Below are positions 9,331 to 17,453 of a DNA stretch of 64,000 bases, in pieces. The DNA comes from Bacillota bacterium (GTDB lineage: Bacteria; Bacillota; Clostridia; Lachnospirales; Lachnospiraceae), in assembly GCA_023408815.1 (NCBI GenBank), contig JAEYJO010000054.1, positions 11,414 to 75,413 of the forward strand, written 5' to 3'. How positions within the stretch are numbered: position 1 is the stretch's first letter; each line of letters opens with the position of its first letter. Below the pieces are notes generated by a model. It did not search any database. It was given only the letters and a program-made list of their open reading frames with translations, and was not told where the DNA came from. The translations under genes were made by a program, and so were the position numbers.

Positions 9331-10778
9331 AACTGAAAATAATAGAATTCAGTCGATACTCCTTTCTCCGAAAATAAAAGAATGACGAGTAAAAATAAGA
9401 TATAAACGGGGTAACGCACCCAGATTTTCCTCGAGGAAATATAGGAAATAACGTCTGTCTTCAGGGAGGCGTAATCGTAAATCCCAAGTAGAATTACGGG
9501 GATGGAGATATATACCATGTGAGTATAAGTCATATCCAGACAAATCACCGCCGTTTTTAAATATTCATTCAGATCATTAATCTGAAAAAGGCTTAAGCTG
9601 ATCATTCGCCATGCATCCGCAAAACTGCCTGCACGGAAGAAAATCCATGCAAAACAAACAAGAAAAAAGGTCAGGACGAGAGAGAAAAAGCTTAAGAAGC
9701 CTTTGCGGCGAGCAATGCTTTTTCCTTTCTTACGATGGAATAAGAGGTTTTCTATAATCTGATAAAGACCGTGCAGGCCTCCCCATACGAGGAAGGTTAA
9801 TCCAGCGCCGTGCCAGAGACCGCTTACTAAAAATGTAATCATCAAATTCAAAGCATGCCGGAACCGGCCGACCCGATTACCGCCCATAGGAATATATAAA
9901 TAATCCCGAAACCAGGTGGACAGAGATATGTGCCAGCGGCTCCAGAATTCTTTTATGCTGTGGGAAAAATAGGGACTTTTAAAGTTCTGTGTCAATTCGA
10001 TGCCAAACAGCATACCAACGCCTACTGCGATATCCGTATAGCCGGAAAAATCGCAGTAAATCTGAATGGCGAACATAATCGTAACGATGATGTAAACCAG
10101 ACCGATATAGCTGTTTACGTTGTCAAATACGGAATCCACGCTGGATACGAGCAGATTCGCGACCACCAGCTTCTTAAAATAGCCGACGGCCATAAGCTTT
10201 AAGCCGTAAGCGGCCTTAGAGGAATCGAAGAGCCGCACCTTCTTAAATTGAGGAAGCAGCTTGTCCCCCCGTCCGATGGGACCGGACAGAAGCTGTGGAA
10301 AAAAAGAGACGAATAAGCTGTAATAACCGAAGTGCTTCTCGGCCGGGTACTTGCCCTTATATACGTCAATCAGATATCCGAGTGTCTGAAAAGTATAGAA
10401 TGAAATTCCCACAGGCAGCATAAGCTTTAGGGTAGGGGTCTGTATAGGAATCGAAAATGACTGCGTCGCAGCATTTATAATTTCAAAGAAAAAGTCTAAG
10501 TACTTATATAGGAAGAGGATTCCTGTCAAGGAAAGAATTCCTGCTAAAAGCGCAACTCTTTTGGTGTACAGACTTTTTGAGGAGTCGAAGCTTCTCGCTA
10601 ATAAATAAGAGACCACGGTGCTGAACAGCAAAAGGAATATATACCGTACATCGAGGCTCATATAAAAATAATAGCTGACCGCTAATAAAAAGATATATCG
10701 GTATTTGGAAGGACATATCCAGTATAATATAAAAACTATAGGTAAAAATATGGCAAAGGCCATAGAATTAAATAGCAT
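9327..10778 (-). CDS. MBOAT family O-acyltransferase (AlgI/DltB-like), copy 1
   Basis: Polytopic membrane acyltransferase of 483 aa, normal length for AlgI/PatA-type proteins. The canonical start MLFNS, the PVGISFYTFQ segment, the WSRWHISLSTWFRDY motif and the two conserved histidines (WHG at His323, LHG at His336) are all present. It should pass an acyl group from the cytoplasm to an extracytoplasmic acceptor. It is first in a two-gene operon with the SGNH protein downstream (four-base overlap). A strong promoter lies just upstream. Two other MBOAT genes in the window (14900, 33360) are diverged paralogs. Confidence 0.94.
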   Translation of the reverse strand: MLFNSMAFAIFLPIVFILYWICPSKYRYIFLLAVSYYFYMSLDVRYIFLLLFSTVVSYLLARSFDSSKSLYTKRVALLAGILSLTGILFLYKYLDFFFEIINAATQSFSIPIQTPTLKLMLPVGISFYTFQTLGYLIDVYKGKYPAEKHFGYYSLFVSFFPQLLSGPIGRGDKLLPQFKKVRLFDSSKAAYGLKLMAVGYFKKLVVANLLVSSVDSVFDNVNSYIGLVYIIVTIMFAIQIYCDFSGYTDIAVGVGMLFGIELTQNFKSPYFSHSIKEFWSRWHISLSTWFRDYLYIPMGGNRVGRFRHALNLMITFLVSGLWHGAGLTFLVWGGLHGLYQIIENLLFHRKKGKSIARRKGFLSFFSLVLTFFLVCFAWIFFRAGSFADAWRMISLSLFQINDLNEYLKTAVICLDMTYTHMVYISIPVILLGIYDYASLKTDVISYISSRKIWVRYPVYILFLLVILLFSEKGVSTEFYYFQF

Positions 10779-10815
10779 AGGTTACCTCAGTACTTTCTTA
10801 AAATAATGATAACAT

Positions 10816-10844
10816 ATTATAGTTGATTTTAAAAGCTATGGCAA
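10816..10844 (-). promoter_or_regulatory. Promoter of the MBOAT-SGNH operon
   Basis: On the minus strand TTGCCA (10839-10844) and TATAAT (10816-10821) are separated by exactly 17 bases, 38 bases upstream of the MBOAT start. The intergenic stretch 10779-11066 is very AT-rich and holds this promoter and a divergent one; I see no gene in it. Confidence 0.7.
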
Positions 10845-10986
10845 TTAGCATAAAATATCAATTTTTATGCTTTATCAGTTCATATTATATCAATTATTAT
10901 TAAAACAAATATTTATTAAGTTTTTTTTAAGTCCATAGGAATTATTCCTTAATTATTCGGAAGAAAAAGTTATTGATGAAAAAGTA

Positions 10987-10995
10987 TGCTATAAT
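10987..10995 (+). promoter_or_regulatory. Extended -10 promoter for the SGNH lipoprotein gene
   Basis: TGCTATAAT is a perfect extended -10 element (TGnTATAAT), about 70 bases before the ATG at 11067. No strong -35 is visible at the expected distance, which is usual for extended -10 promoters. Confidence 0.6.
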
Positions 10996-11066
10996 TTCAG
11001 TGTGCACATAAGACGGTCTGATTTATACGTTGTAACAAAAATTTATGAATTCCGGGAGGAATAATA

Positions 11067-12083
11067 ATGAGGAGAAAAATGAAAAAATATATTCTCTTAG
11101 CGATGCTTCTGGTTATTGCGGGCTGTGGAACCGCAGCAAAAGAGAAGGATCTGGGAGAAGAAACGTCGCAAGGAACGGTAACTGCGCAGGAAATCCCTCA
11201 AGCGACAGAGGAAATGAATAAGGAAAACGAGAAGGAACGGGAAGAATCGACGCCGGAGGAAGGAACTGTTGTCGTTTCACCGGAGGATTTGATCGAGCCT
11301 GAGATCGAGGAGAAGGAAGTGACGGAAGTGACTCCGGAAGCATCGGACAGTGGTCGCCTGCAGATCGTCTTTCTTGGAGACAGTATTCTGGACGGTTACC
11401 GGAATGAAACCGGAATCGCATCGATTACCGGAGAATTGTGCAATGCTGATGTGTACAATCTCGCTATGGGAGGAACGACGGCAGCATTATCTCAATACGA
11501 AAACGCCGTATTCGAAGAGTGGACCTCCCGCAGCTTACAGGGTGTTGTGCATGCGATATGCGGTAACGTGGATGCGGGCATATTGAACGGCTATCGGGCG
11601 GGGGAGGTATTTGCCACCTGTGATTTCAGCAAAACGGATTATTTTGTTATTGAATATGGAATGAACGATTTCCTTAGTGCGATTCCAATTAATAATGATT
11701 CCAATACCAATCAGGAATTTACCTATGTAGGAGCCCTGAGGATTGCCATTAACCGGCTGCGAAGCAGTTATCCCGATGCCCAGATCGTTCTGTGTTCTCC
11801 GAACTATGCACAGTTCTGGGGAAAGGATGGATCTTATCTGGGAGACGGCAACATGGTGGATAACGGAGGCGGTACGCTGGCAGCCTACTACCGTGTATGC
11901 GGCAATGTTTCCGCGGATGAGAATACGTTGTTCTTAAATGCGTACGAAGGAATAGGCCTGAATACCTATTCGGCGGATGAGTATTTGGAGGACGGTATCC
12001 ATTTATCGGAGAAAGGCCGCAGGAAATATGCGGAGAAGCTTTCGGAAGTTATTTTAGGATATGAGGAAACAAGGAATAATTAA
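11067..12083 (+). CDS. SGNH/GDSL-family lipoprotein
   Basis: Surface lipoprotein of 338 aa. The N-terminus is a lipoprotein signal (KKYILLAMLLVIAGC, lipobox Cys near residue 20), followed by a Glu/Thr-rich linker to about residue 90 and an SGNH hydrolase domain. Block I FLGDSILDGY carries Ser106; block III GMNDFL and the C-terminal DGIH (Asp309, His312) complete the catalytic set. GGGAGGA lies six bases before the ATG. It sits immediately upstream of the FkbH, ACP and MBOAT genes, so it is a candidate for the extracytoplasmic acyl-transfer or acyl-removal step of that unit, comparable in position to DltD. Its separate promoter leaves open that it acts on its own as an esterase. Confidence 0.9.
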   Translation: MRRKMKKYILLAMLLVIAGCGTAAKEKDLGEETSQGTVTAQEIPQATEEMNKENEKEREESTPEEGTVVVSPEDLIEPEIEEKEVTEVTPEASDSGRLQIVFLGDSILDGYRNETGIASITGELCNADVYNLAMGGTTAALSQYENAVFEEWTSRSLQGVVHAICGNVDAGILNGYRAGEVFATCDFSKTDYFVIEYGMNDFLSAIPINNDSNTNQEFTYVGALRIAINRLRSSYPDAQIVLCSPNYAQFWGKDGSYLGDGNMVDNGGGTLAAYYRVCGNVSADENTLFLNAYEGIGLNTYSADEYLEDGIHLSEKGRRKYAEKLSEVILGYEETRNN

Positions 12084-12106
12084 CATTTGTACACTGCAAT
12101 GTGAGA

Positions 12107-12135
12107 TTGCGGCAAATAGTAAAATATGTTAAAAT
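12107..12135 (+). promoter_or_regulatory. Probable promoter for the FkbH-ACP genes
   Basis: TTGCGG (12107-12112) and TAAAAT (12130-12135) are 17 bases apart, and a TG one base before the -10 makes it an extended element. Transcription would start around 12142, leaving a leader of about 140 bases that contains three hairpins. Confidence 0.55.
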
Positions 12136-12140
12136 ACAAG

Positions 12141-12167
12141 GCGGATGTTTTAGCATCCGTCTTTCTT
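12141..12167 (+). terminator. Hairpin with T-rich tail after the SGNH lipoprotein gene
   Basis: Stem CGGATG/CATCCG with a six-base loop followed by CTTTCTT. It may terminate the lipoprotein transcript. It overlaps the predicted start of the next transcript, so it could instead cap the leader of the FkbH mRNA. Confidence 0.5.
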
Positions 12168-12169
12168 CA

Positions 12170-12212
12170 TCTTATAGGAAAGTACGTCCTATAAGAGAAT
12201 AGCCCTTCGGGC
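12170..12212. repeat. Two hairpins in the FkbH leader
   Basis: A perfect 10-bp inverted repeat (TCTTATAGGA / TCCTATAAGA, 12170-12179 and 12187-12196) is followed by GCCC-TTC-GGGC (12202-12212). The TCTTATAGGA arm recurs alone near 35996, after another SGNH gene, so it may belong to a dispersed element rather than to specific regulation of this operon. Confidence 0.6.
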
Positions 12213-12284
12213 AGGATGCGCACGAATGCACAGGAGCGCGGGCAAAAAACTGATTCTAAGAAGAATTTGCAGGAGAAACATAGA

Positions 12285-14069
12285 GTGAAAGAACTGGAAT
12301 ATCCCTTTGACAGCGAATATATTTTAAAAAAGTCCAGGAAGCTTAAACGTGAGCTTTTGGAAAATGACGCGCCGCGCCTTAAGAAAAAGATAGCGGTGCT
12401 GGGCGGAAGCACCACCCATGACATCATACGCATGCTGGAGCTGTTTCTTTTGGATCAGGGAATCGAACCGGAATTTTATGAATCGGAATACGGGCAGTAT
12501 TTTCAGGAGGCCATGTTCGAAAACGGGCAACTTTCTTCCTTTGCGCCGGATATCATCTTTTTTCATACGAGTAACCGGAACATTGGGGCATATCCGCAGA
12601 TGGACGACAGCAGGGAGCGGATTGAAGAGCTGCTGGCGGAGCAGTACGAACATTTCTCCGGGATGTGGGACAAGCTGAGGGAGACGTATCATTGTCCCAT
12701 CATACAGAATAATTTCGAGTATCCCTTTTACCGCATGCTGGGAAATAAGGATGCCAGCGATATCCATGGCCGCGTGCGTTTTATTACGAGATTGAACGAA
12801 CAGTTTTATGATTATGCGCAAAATCATGAAAATTTCTATATTAATGATATAAACTATATGGCAGCAGCTTACGGCCTCGATAAATGGTCGGATCCTTTTT
12901 ACTGGCATATGTATAAATACTGCATGTGTATGCAGGCGATTCCGGAGTTTGCATTTAATTTATCCAATATTATTAAAGCTATTTTCGGTAAAAATAAAAA
13001 GGCACTGGTACTTGATCTGGACAACACGCTGTGGGGCGGCGTTGTGGGAGATGACGGAGCCGAGAATCTGGAAATCGGTCAGGAAACCTCCCTCGGACAG
13101 GTATATTCAGAGTTCCAAGGCTATATAAAAGCGCAGAAGGAACTCGGAGTGATGCTTAATGTGAGTTCGAAGAATGAAGAGGGGAATGCGTTTGCGGGAT
13201 TAAATCACCCGGAAGGAATTCTCAAACCGGAGGATTTCATTCTTATAAAGGCCAATTGGGAACCAAAAAGCATAAATATAGACGCTATTGCCTCGGAACT
13301 GAATATTTTGCCGGACAGTCTTGTGTTCGTAGACGATAACCCTGCTGAGCGGGAAATCGTCAGCGTGTCCGTGCCGGGAGTGGCTGTGCCGGACATAGGA
13401 AGGCCGGAACAATATATTCATATTCTTGACCGCTCCGGATTCTTCGAAGTAACGGAGCTTTCACAGGACGACAGAAAAAGAAACGAAATGTATAAGGCTA
13501 ATCTGCTCCGCGAAAAGCAGCAGGCAGGATTTGCAGATTATGCGCAGTACCTCCGTTCCCTTAATATGAAGGCGGCGATAAAGGCTCCCGTGCCGATGTA
13601 CATGTCGAGAATTGCCCAGCTGACAAATAAAAGTAATCAATTCAACCTGACGACGAAAAGATACACCCAAAGCGAAATTGAGCAGACCGCAGCGTCTGCG
13701 GAACACATTGCCCTTTATGGCAGGCTGGAGGACAAGTTCGGAGACAACGGAATAGTTTCCGTCGTTATAGGACGGAAGGAAAGAGAAGTACTTCATATAC
13801 AACTATGGATCATGAGCTGCCGCGTATTGAAAAGGGATATGGAATATGCTATGATGGACCGCCTCGTAGAGGAGTGCCAAAAAGAAGGTATTCATAAGAT
13901 TTTAGGCTATTACTATCCCACGGCAAAAAATCAAATGGTAAAGGACTTCTATGATCTGCAGGGCTTCCGCAAGATAGAAGAGGACTCCGAAGGTAATACG
14001 ACATGGGAATATATAATTCCGAGGGACTATGAAAATAAGAATAATGTCATAGAGGTGGAGAGAACCTAA
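12285..14069 (+). CDS. FkbH-type HAD-IIIC phosphatase/acyltransferase (carrier-protein loading enzyme)
   Basis: Cytoplasmic multidomain protein of about 594 aa. The N-terminal third is SGNH-like (VLGGSTTHD near residue 40). A HAD domain follows with LDLDNT (Asp244, Asp246), a Ser-rich motif II (VSSKNEE) and VFVDDNP (Asp350-351). The C-terminus is GNAT-like (SNQFNLTT ... YPTAKNQMVKDFY). Studied FkbH proteins take 1,3-bisphosphoglycerate, dephosphorylate it and load a glyceryl group onto an acyl carrier protein; the substrate here is inferred. The frame is open from ATG 12216, but GTG 12285 has AGGAG nine bases upstream and begins with KELEYPFDSEY, which I recall as the family N-terminus, so I prefer it. 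The ACP gene follows 67 bases later, its likely partner. Confidence 0.9.
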   Translation: MKELEYPFDSEYILKKSRKLKRELLENDAPRLKKKIAVLGGSTTHDIIRMLELFLLDQGIEPEFYESEYGQYFQEAMFENGQLSSFAPDIIFFHTSNRNIGAYPQMDDSRERIEELLAEQYEHFSGMWDKLRETYHCPIIQNNFEYPFYRMLGNKDASDIHGRVRFITRLNEQFYDYAQNHENFYINDINYMAAAYGLDKWSDPFYWHMYKYCMCMQAIPEFAFNLSNIIKAIFGKNKKALVLDLDNTLWGGVVGDDGAENLEIGQETSLGQVYSEFQGYIKAQKELGVMLNVSSKNEEGNAFAGLNHPEGILKPEDFILIKANWEPKSINIDAIASELNILPDSLVFVDDNPAEREIVSVSVPGVAVPDIGRPEQYIHILDRSGFFEVTELSQDDRKRNEMYKANLLREKQQAGFADYAQYLRSLNMKAAIKAPVPMYMSRIAQLTNKSNQFNLTTKRYTQSEIEQTAASAEHIALYGRLEDKFGDNGIVSVVIGRKEREVLHIQLWIMSCRVLKRDMEYAMMDRLVEECQKEGIHKILGYYYPTAKNQMVKDFYDLQGFRKIEEDSEGNTTWEYIIPRDYENKNNVIEVERT

Positions 14070-14136
14070 AGTCCATAAGATGTGAAATCAAATTTCTCAC
14101 AACGCGGTTTACTGCATAAAAAGGAAGGAAATAATT

Positions 14137-14376
14137 ATGACTAGAGAAGACGTATTTAAAACTTTAAATGATGTGTTTCAGGACGTATTTGACGATGAAA
14201 CAATAACAGTGAATGATTCAACTACTTCAGAGGATATCGAGGAATGGGATTCTCTGGAGCATATTAACTTGATCGCCGCAGTGGAACAGGAATTCGGTAT
14301 GAAGTTTACTATGGGACAGGTGGTAACGATGAAGAATGTGGGCGAAATGGCTGATATTATTATCAGCCAGGTTTAA
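14137..14376 (+). CDS. Acyl carrier protein
   Basis: Small acidic protein of 79 aa, the usual ACP length. The phosphopantetheine attachment motif is EEWDSLEHI with Ser39 as the modified residue, and the C-terminal half has the expected helix pattern. An AAGGAAGG ribosome site precedes the ATG. Its position directly after the FkbH gene, with no fatty-acid or polyketide genes nearby, indicates a dedicated carrier for the group loaded by FkbH, as DltC is for D-alanine. A phosphopantetheinyl transferase is not encoded in the window. Confidence 0.93.
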   Translation: MTREDVFKTLNDVFQDVFDDETITVNDSTTSEDIEEWDSLEHINLIAAVEQEFGMKFTMGQVVTMKNVGEMADIIISQV

Positions 14377-14391
14377 GTGAACAGTAACGCG

Positions 14392-14796
14392 TTAAGCGCG
14401 GACCTCCAACAGCTCTATCATCCCAAGGCTTGCGTTCATTAAAAAAGTCACGCGCATATTCTCCAGCGCAGGGGCCGGTGTGGGGATATCGATAGCGGCA
14501 TATCCGTTTTCGGTAAGGTATGCCAGATCGCTTTCAAAGTTGTGGGATTCGTAGCAAAGATGATAAGGCGTATTTTTGTATTTTTTTAAAAGCCCGGAAA
14601 CGACGGAATCGGGACTGGCCGGAGAGACCAGCTCTACTACGTATCCATCCTTCTCCAGAAAACAAATATTAATTTTGCGGTGATCGTCATAGACGATATC
14701 CTGACGGAGCACATACCCCAGCTGCTGGAATTGTGATACTGCCGCATTTATTTTTTTTACTAAATATCCAATATGGTGTACTTTTAAATCTATCAT
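14392..14796 (-). CDS. VOC family (glyoxalase/methylmalonyl-CoA epimerase-like) protein
   Basis: Single-chain vicinal-oxygen-chelate protein of 134 aa with two beta-alpha-beta modules. All four expected metal ligands are visible: His7 or His8 (HHIG), Glu55 (VVELV), His79 (YHLCY) and Glu128 (IELLE). The opening VHHIGYLV and overall length resemble methylmalonyl-CoA epimerase. It lies on the opposite strand between the ACP and MBOAT genes and is convergent with the ACP. The context suggests it epimerises or otherwise processes the carrier-bound acyl group, but this is inference; other VOC functions are possible. Confidence 0.85.
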   Translation of the reverse strand: MIDLKVHHIGYLVKKINAAVSQFQQLGYVLRQDIVYDDHRKINICFLEKDGYVVELVSPASPDSVVSGLLKKYKNTPYHLCYESHNFESDLAYLTENGYAAIDIPTPAPALENMRVTFLMNASLGMIELLEVRA

Positions 14797-14825
14797 TGTA
14801 TTTTTGAGTCCTCCTCATATTCGAT

Positions 14826-14860
14826 GTTACTATTCAGCCCTTGGCTTCCCGGCAACAATT
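14826..14860. repeat. Short intergenic hairpin repeat, inverted copy D
   Basis: On the minus strand this reads as the same element as at 27073 and 51874: arms TTGTTGCC and GGCTGAATAGTAAC around a short loop (here CAAG in place of GCAG). It sits in the gap between the divergent VOC and MBOAT genes, just upstream of the true MBOAT start. Confidence 0.65.
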
Positions 14861-14899
14861 GATGCCACGACTGCAAGCCCGGAAAGGATTTCTTTTTTT

Positions 14900-16435
14900 A
14901 TGGGAGCTACGTTTACATCCTTTTATTTTTTGTGCTTTTATGCATGTATATTACTTATATATTATCTGATTCCTAAAAAAACGCAATGGGTATTTTTGCT
15001 TTTATCCAGCATTGCGTATTATTTGCTCTCCGGAAACGGCATACTGATTTTATATCCGGTCTGCGCATGTCTTGCAGCATATGCAGGTATTCGGATTATG
15101 AACAGGACAGATAACCTAAAGACAAAAAGAGCTGCTCTGGCAGGTGTGGTTCTGCTGCTCGTCGGTTCTTTGGTGGTACTTAAGTATGTGAACTTCGGCA
15201 TCAATACGGTAAACGGGATTGCGGGGATTTTCGGAGGTGAGGAGGCGGTACTTACCGGATTTAAGTTTATGGTGCCGCTTGGAATATCATTCTATACTTT
15301 TTCCATACTCGGCTATGTGATAGATGTATATAATGGAATTGCCGTGCCTCAGAAGAACTTTTTCAAAATGGCGCTGTATGGTATGTACTTTCCCTCCATT
15401 TTATCGGGACCGATTCTGCGGTATCGGGAGGATGGAGAACGGTTTTTTATACCTCATCCCTTCCATTACAGGGAAGTGACCTTCGGCTTGCAGCGGATGA
15501 TATGGGGTTTCTTCAAAACCCTTGTAATTTCGGAGAGAATGCGCCTTGTGGTGGACACGGTTTACGGTAATTACAGTGATTATCCCGGTGCGTACATATG
15601 GCTGGCTACGGTATGCTATGCGTTTCAGCTCTACACTAATTTCTCCGGCTGTATGGATATCGTTCTGGGTATGTCTCAGACTTTCGGTCTAAGGCTTCCT
15701 GAGAACTTCGAGACTCCTTTTTTTGCGAAGAATATTTCGGAATACTGGAGAAGATGGCATATCACGCTGGGCGTATGGATGAAAGAATATGTATTTTACC
15801 CGCTGCTTCGCACCGGCGCTTTTACTCGTCTTTCCAAGAATATGAGGGAACGGTTCGGCAAGAAGAGGGGAAAACAGTTCACTACCTTTCTGGCTATGTT
15901 CGTGCTTTGGTTTTCGGTGGGTATCTGGCATGGCGGGGATTGGAAGTATGTCATCGGTTCCGGTCTGCTTCACTGGTTCTACATCGTGTCCGGAGAGCTT
16001 TTGACACCCTTTTTTAATAAATGTATGGAAAAGCTTCAAATCGATCCGAAGAAACGGTGGGTGGATGTGCTGCGTATGCTGCGTACGTTCTTTCTCGTAA
16101 ATATCGGCTTCGTGTTCTTCCGGGCGGATAGTGCGGCGGATGCTTTTCATATGCTAAGGGGAGCGGTAAGCGTATGGAACGCCGGAATATTGTTTGATGG
16201 TTCCGTGTTTACGCTGGGGCTGGATTTTATAGAATTTACAATAGCGATAGTATCCCTGCTCGTTTTGTTTGCTGTGTCTGTTATGCAGCAGAAGGGAAGC
16301 GTCAGGGAGCGTATTGAGAAGAAGAAACTCCCCGTTCGGTGGATCATCTGGTATGCTCTTTTATTCTATACCATATTGCTTGGAAATTATGGACCGGGGT
16401 ACAGTGCGGCGGAGTTCATCTATCAAGGCTTCTAG
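14900..16435 (+). CDS. MBOAT family O-acyltransferase, copy 2 (next to FkbH/ACP)
   Basis: Polytopic membrane acyltransferase of about 511 aa. Family motifs are MVPLGISFYTFSILGY, WRRWHITLGVWMKEYVFYP and the conserved histidines in WHGG (His344) and LLHW (His358). The open frame reaches back to 14804, but that part overlaps a dispersed hairpin repeat; ATG 14900 has GAAAGGA upstream and starts a hydrophobic segment, so it is preferred. Being beside an FkbH-loaded ACP, it is the candidate to take the acyl group from the carrier and move it outside, as DltB does with DltC. Several residues around the active site differ from copies 1 and 3 (for example FYPLLRTGAF in place of YIPMGGNR), consistent with a different donor or acceptor. 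Confidence 0.92.
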   Translation: MGATFTSFYFLCFYACILLIYYLIPKKTQWVFLLLSSIAYYLLSGNGILILYPVCACLAAYAGIRIMNRTDNLKTKRAALAGVVLLLVGSLVVLKYVNFGINTVNGIAGIFGGEEAVLTGFKFMVPLGISFYTFSILGYVIDVYNGIAVPQKNFFKMALYGMYFPSILSGPILRYREDGERFFIPHPFHYREVTFGLQRMIWGFFKTLVISERMRLVVDTVYGNYSDYPGAYIWLATVCYAFQLYTNFSGCMDIVLGMSQTFGLRLPENFETPFFAKNISEYWRRWHITLGVWMKEYVFYPLLRTGAFTRLSKNMRERFGKKRGKQFTTFLAMFVLWFSVGIWHGGDWKYVIGSGLLHWFYIVSGELLTPFFNKCMEKLQIDPKKRWVDVLRMLRTFFLVNIGFVFFRADSAADAFHMLRGAVSVWNAGILFDGSVFTLGLDFIEFTIAIVSLLVLFAVSVMQQKGSVRERIEKKKLPVRWIIWYALLFYTILLGNYGPGYSAAEFIYQGF

Positions 16436-16449
16436 ACGGGTTATTTTGA

Positions 16450-16478
16450 TGGACGGGCATGCGATATTCTGCTAAAAT
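16450..16478 (+). promoter_or_regulatory. Probable promoter for the glycosyltransferase gene at 16512
   Basis: TGGACG (16450-16455) and TAAAAT (16473-16478) are 17 bases apart, with the extended TG (TGCTAAAAT). It lies 34 bases before the ATG. Confidence 0.55.
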
Positions 16479-16511
16479 AGAAAAAGTATAAAGAAGCTGG
16501 AGAGAGTTAAA

Positions 16512-17453
16512 ATGGATAAAATTGCGGTTTTGATACCATGCTACAACGAGGAAAAGACGATTGCAAAGGTAGTGGCCGATACGAAAAAGGCACTGCCGGA
16601 AGCTGTGGTTTATGTATATGACAACAATTCTACGGATCGTACGGCCGCGCTTGCAACGGAAGCAGGCGCCGTAGTAAGATATGAATATATGCAGGGAAAA
16701 GGGAACGTGATCCGCAGGATGTTCCGGGAAATCGATGCCCGGTGCTATGTCATGGTGGACGGAGATGACACCTATCCCATGGAATATGCGCCCGAGATGG
16801 TGGAGAAGGTTCTTGGACACCACGCGGATATGGTGGTGGGAGACAGACTTTCCTCTACGTATTTTACGGAAAATAAAAGGCCTTTCCACAACTTGGGAAA
16901 CAGTCTCGTAAGAGGCACGATCAACCGGCTGTTCGGATGCGAGATCAAGGATATCATGACGGGATTTAGAGCATTCAGCTATGGCTTTGTAAAGACTTTC
17001 CCGGTACTTTCCAAGGGCTTTGAGATAGAGACGGAGATGACCATACATGCGGTGTTTAACAATATGCAGATCGAAAATGTCATTGTGGATTACAGGGACA
17101 GGCCAGAGGGCAGCGAATCCAAGCTGAACACTTACTCGGACGGTATAAGAGTGATTGGTACGATTGGGAAGCTATATAAGGACTACAAGCCTTTCGGTTT
17201 TTTTTCCTTGCTGGCGCTTATTCTTGCGGTAATCGCTACGGTGTTTTTTATTCCGATACTCGTGGATTTTATAAGAACGGGTGTGGTGGATAAGTTTCCT
17301 ACGCTGTTCGTCTGCTGCTTCGTTATGCTGGCGGCGGTGCAGGCTTTTTTTTCCGGCATGATTCTCTCCAATATGGCACTGAAAAACAGAAGGGACTTCG
17401 AATTCCGTTTGAACATGATTCAGGGGAAGATAAAAAATGATGATGTGGATTAA
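16512..17453 (+). CDS. Family 2 glycosyltransferase of the polyprenyl-phosphate type (DPM1/GtrB-like)
   Basis: Protein of 313 aa with an N-terminal GT-A domain (VLIPCYNEEKTI; DxD-type VDGDDTYP near residue 85; MTGFRAFS) and two C-terminal membrane segments. This layout is that of enzymes making polyprenyl-phosphate-sugar from a nucleotide sugar on the cytoplasmic face. Such products are flipped by GtrA-like proteins (one at 1749) and used outside by GT-C enzymes, several of which surround it. The end overlaps the next membrane protein gene by 17 bases. Which sugar is used cannot be read. Confidence 0.9.
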   Translation: MDKIAVLIPCYNEEKTIAKVVADTKKALPEAVVYVYDNNSTDRTAALATEAGAVVRYEYMQGKGNVIRRMFREIDARCYVMVDGDDTYPMEYAPEMVEKVLGHHADMVVGDRLSSTYFTENKRPFHNLGNSLVRGTINRLFGCEIKDIMTGFRAFSYGFVKTFPVLSKGFEIETEMTIHAVFNNMQIENVIVDYRDRPEGSESKLNTYSDGIRVIGTIGKLYKDYKPFGFFSLLALILAVIATVFFIPILVDFIRTGVVDKFPTLFVCCFVMLAAVQAFFSGMILSNMALKNRRDFEFRLNMIQGKIKNDDVD

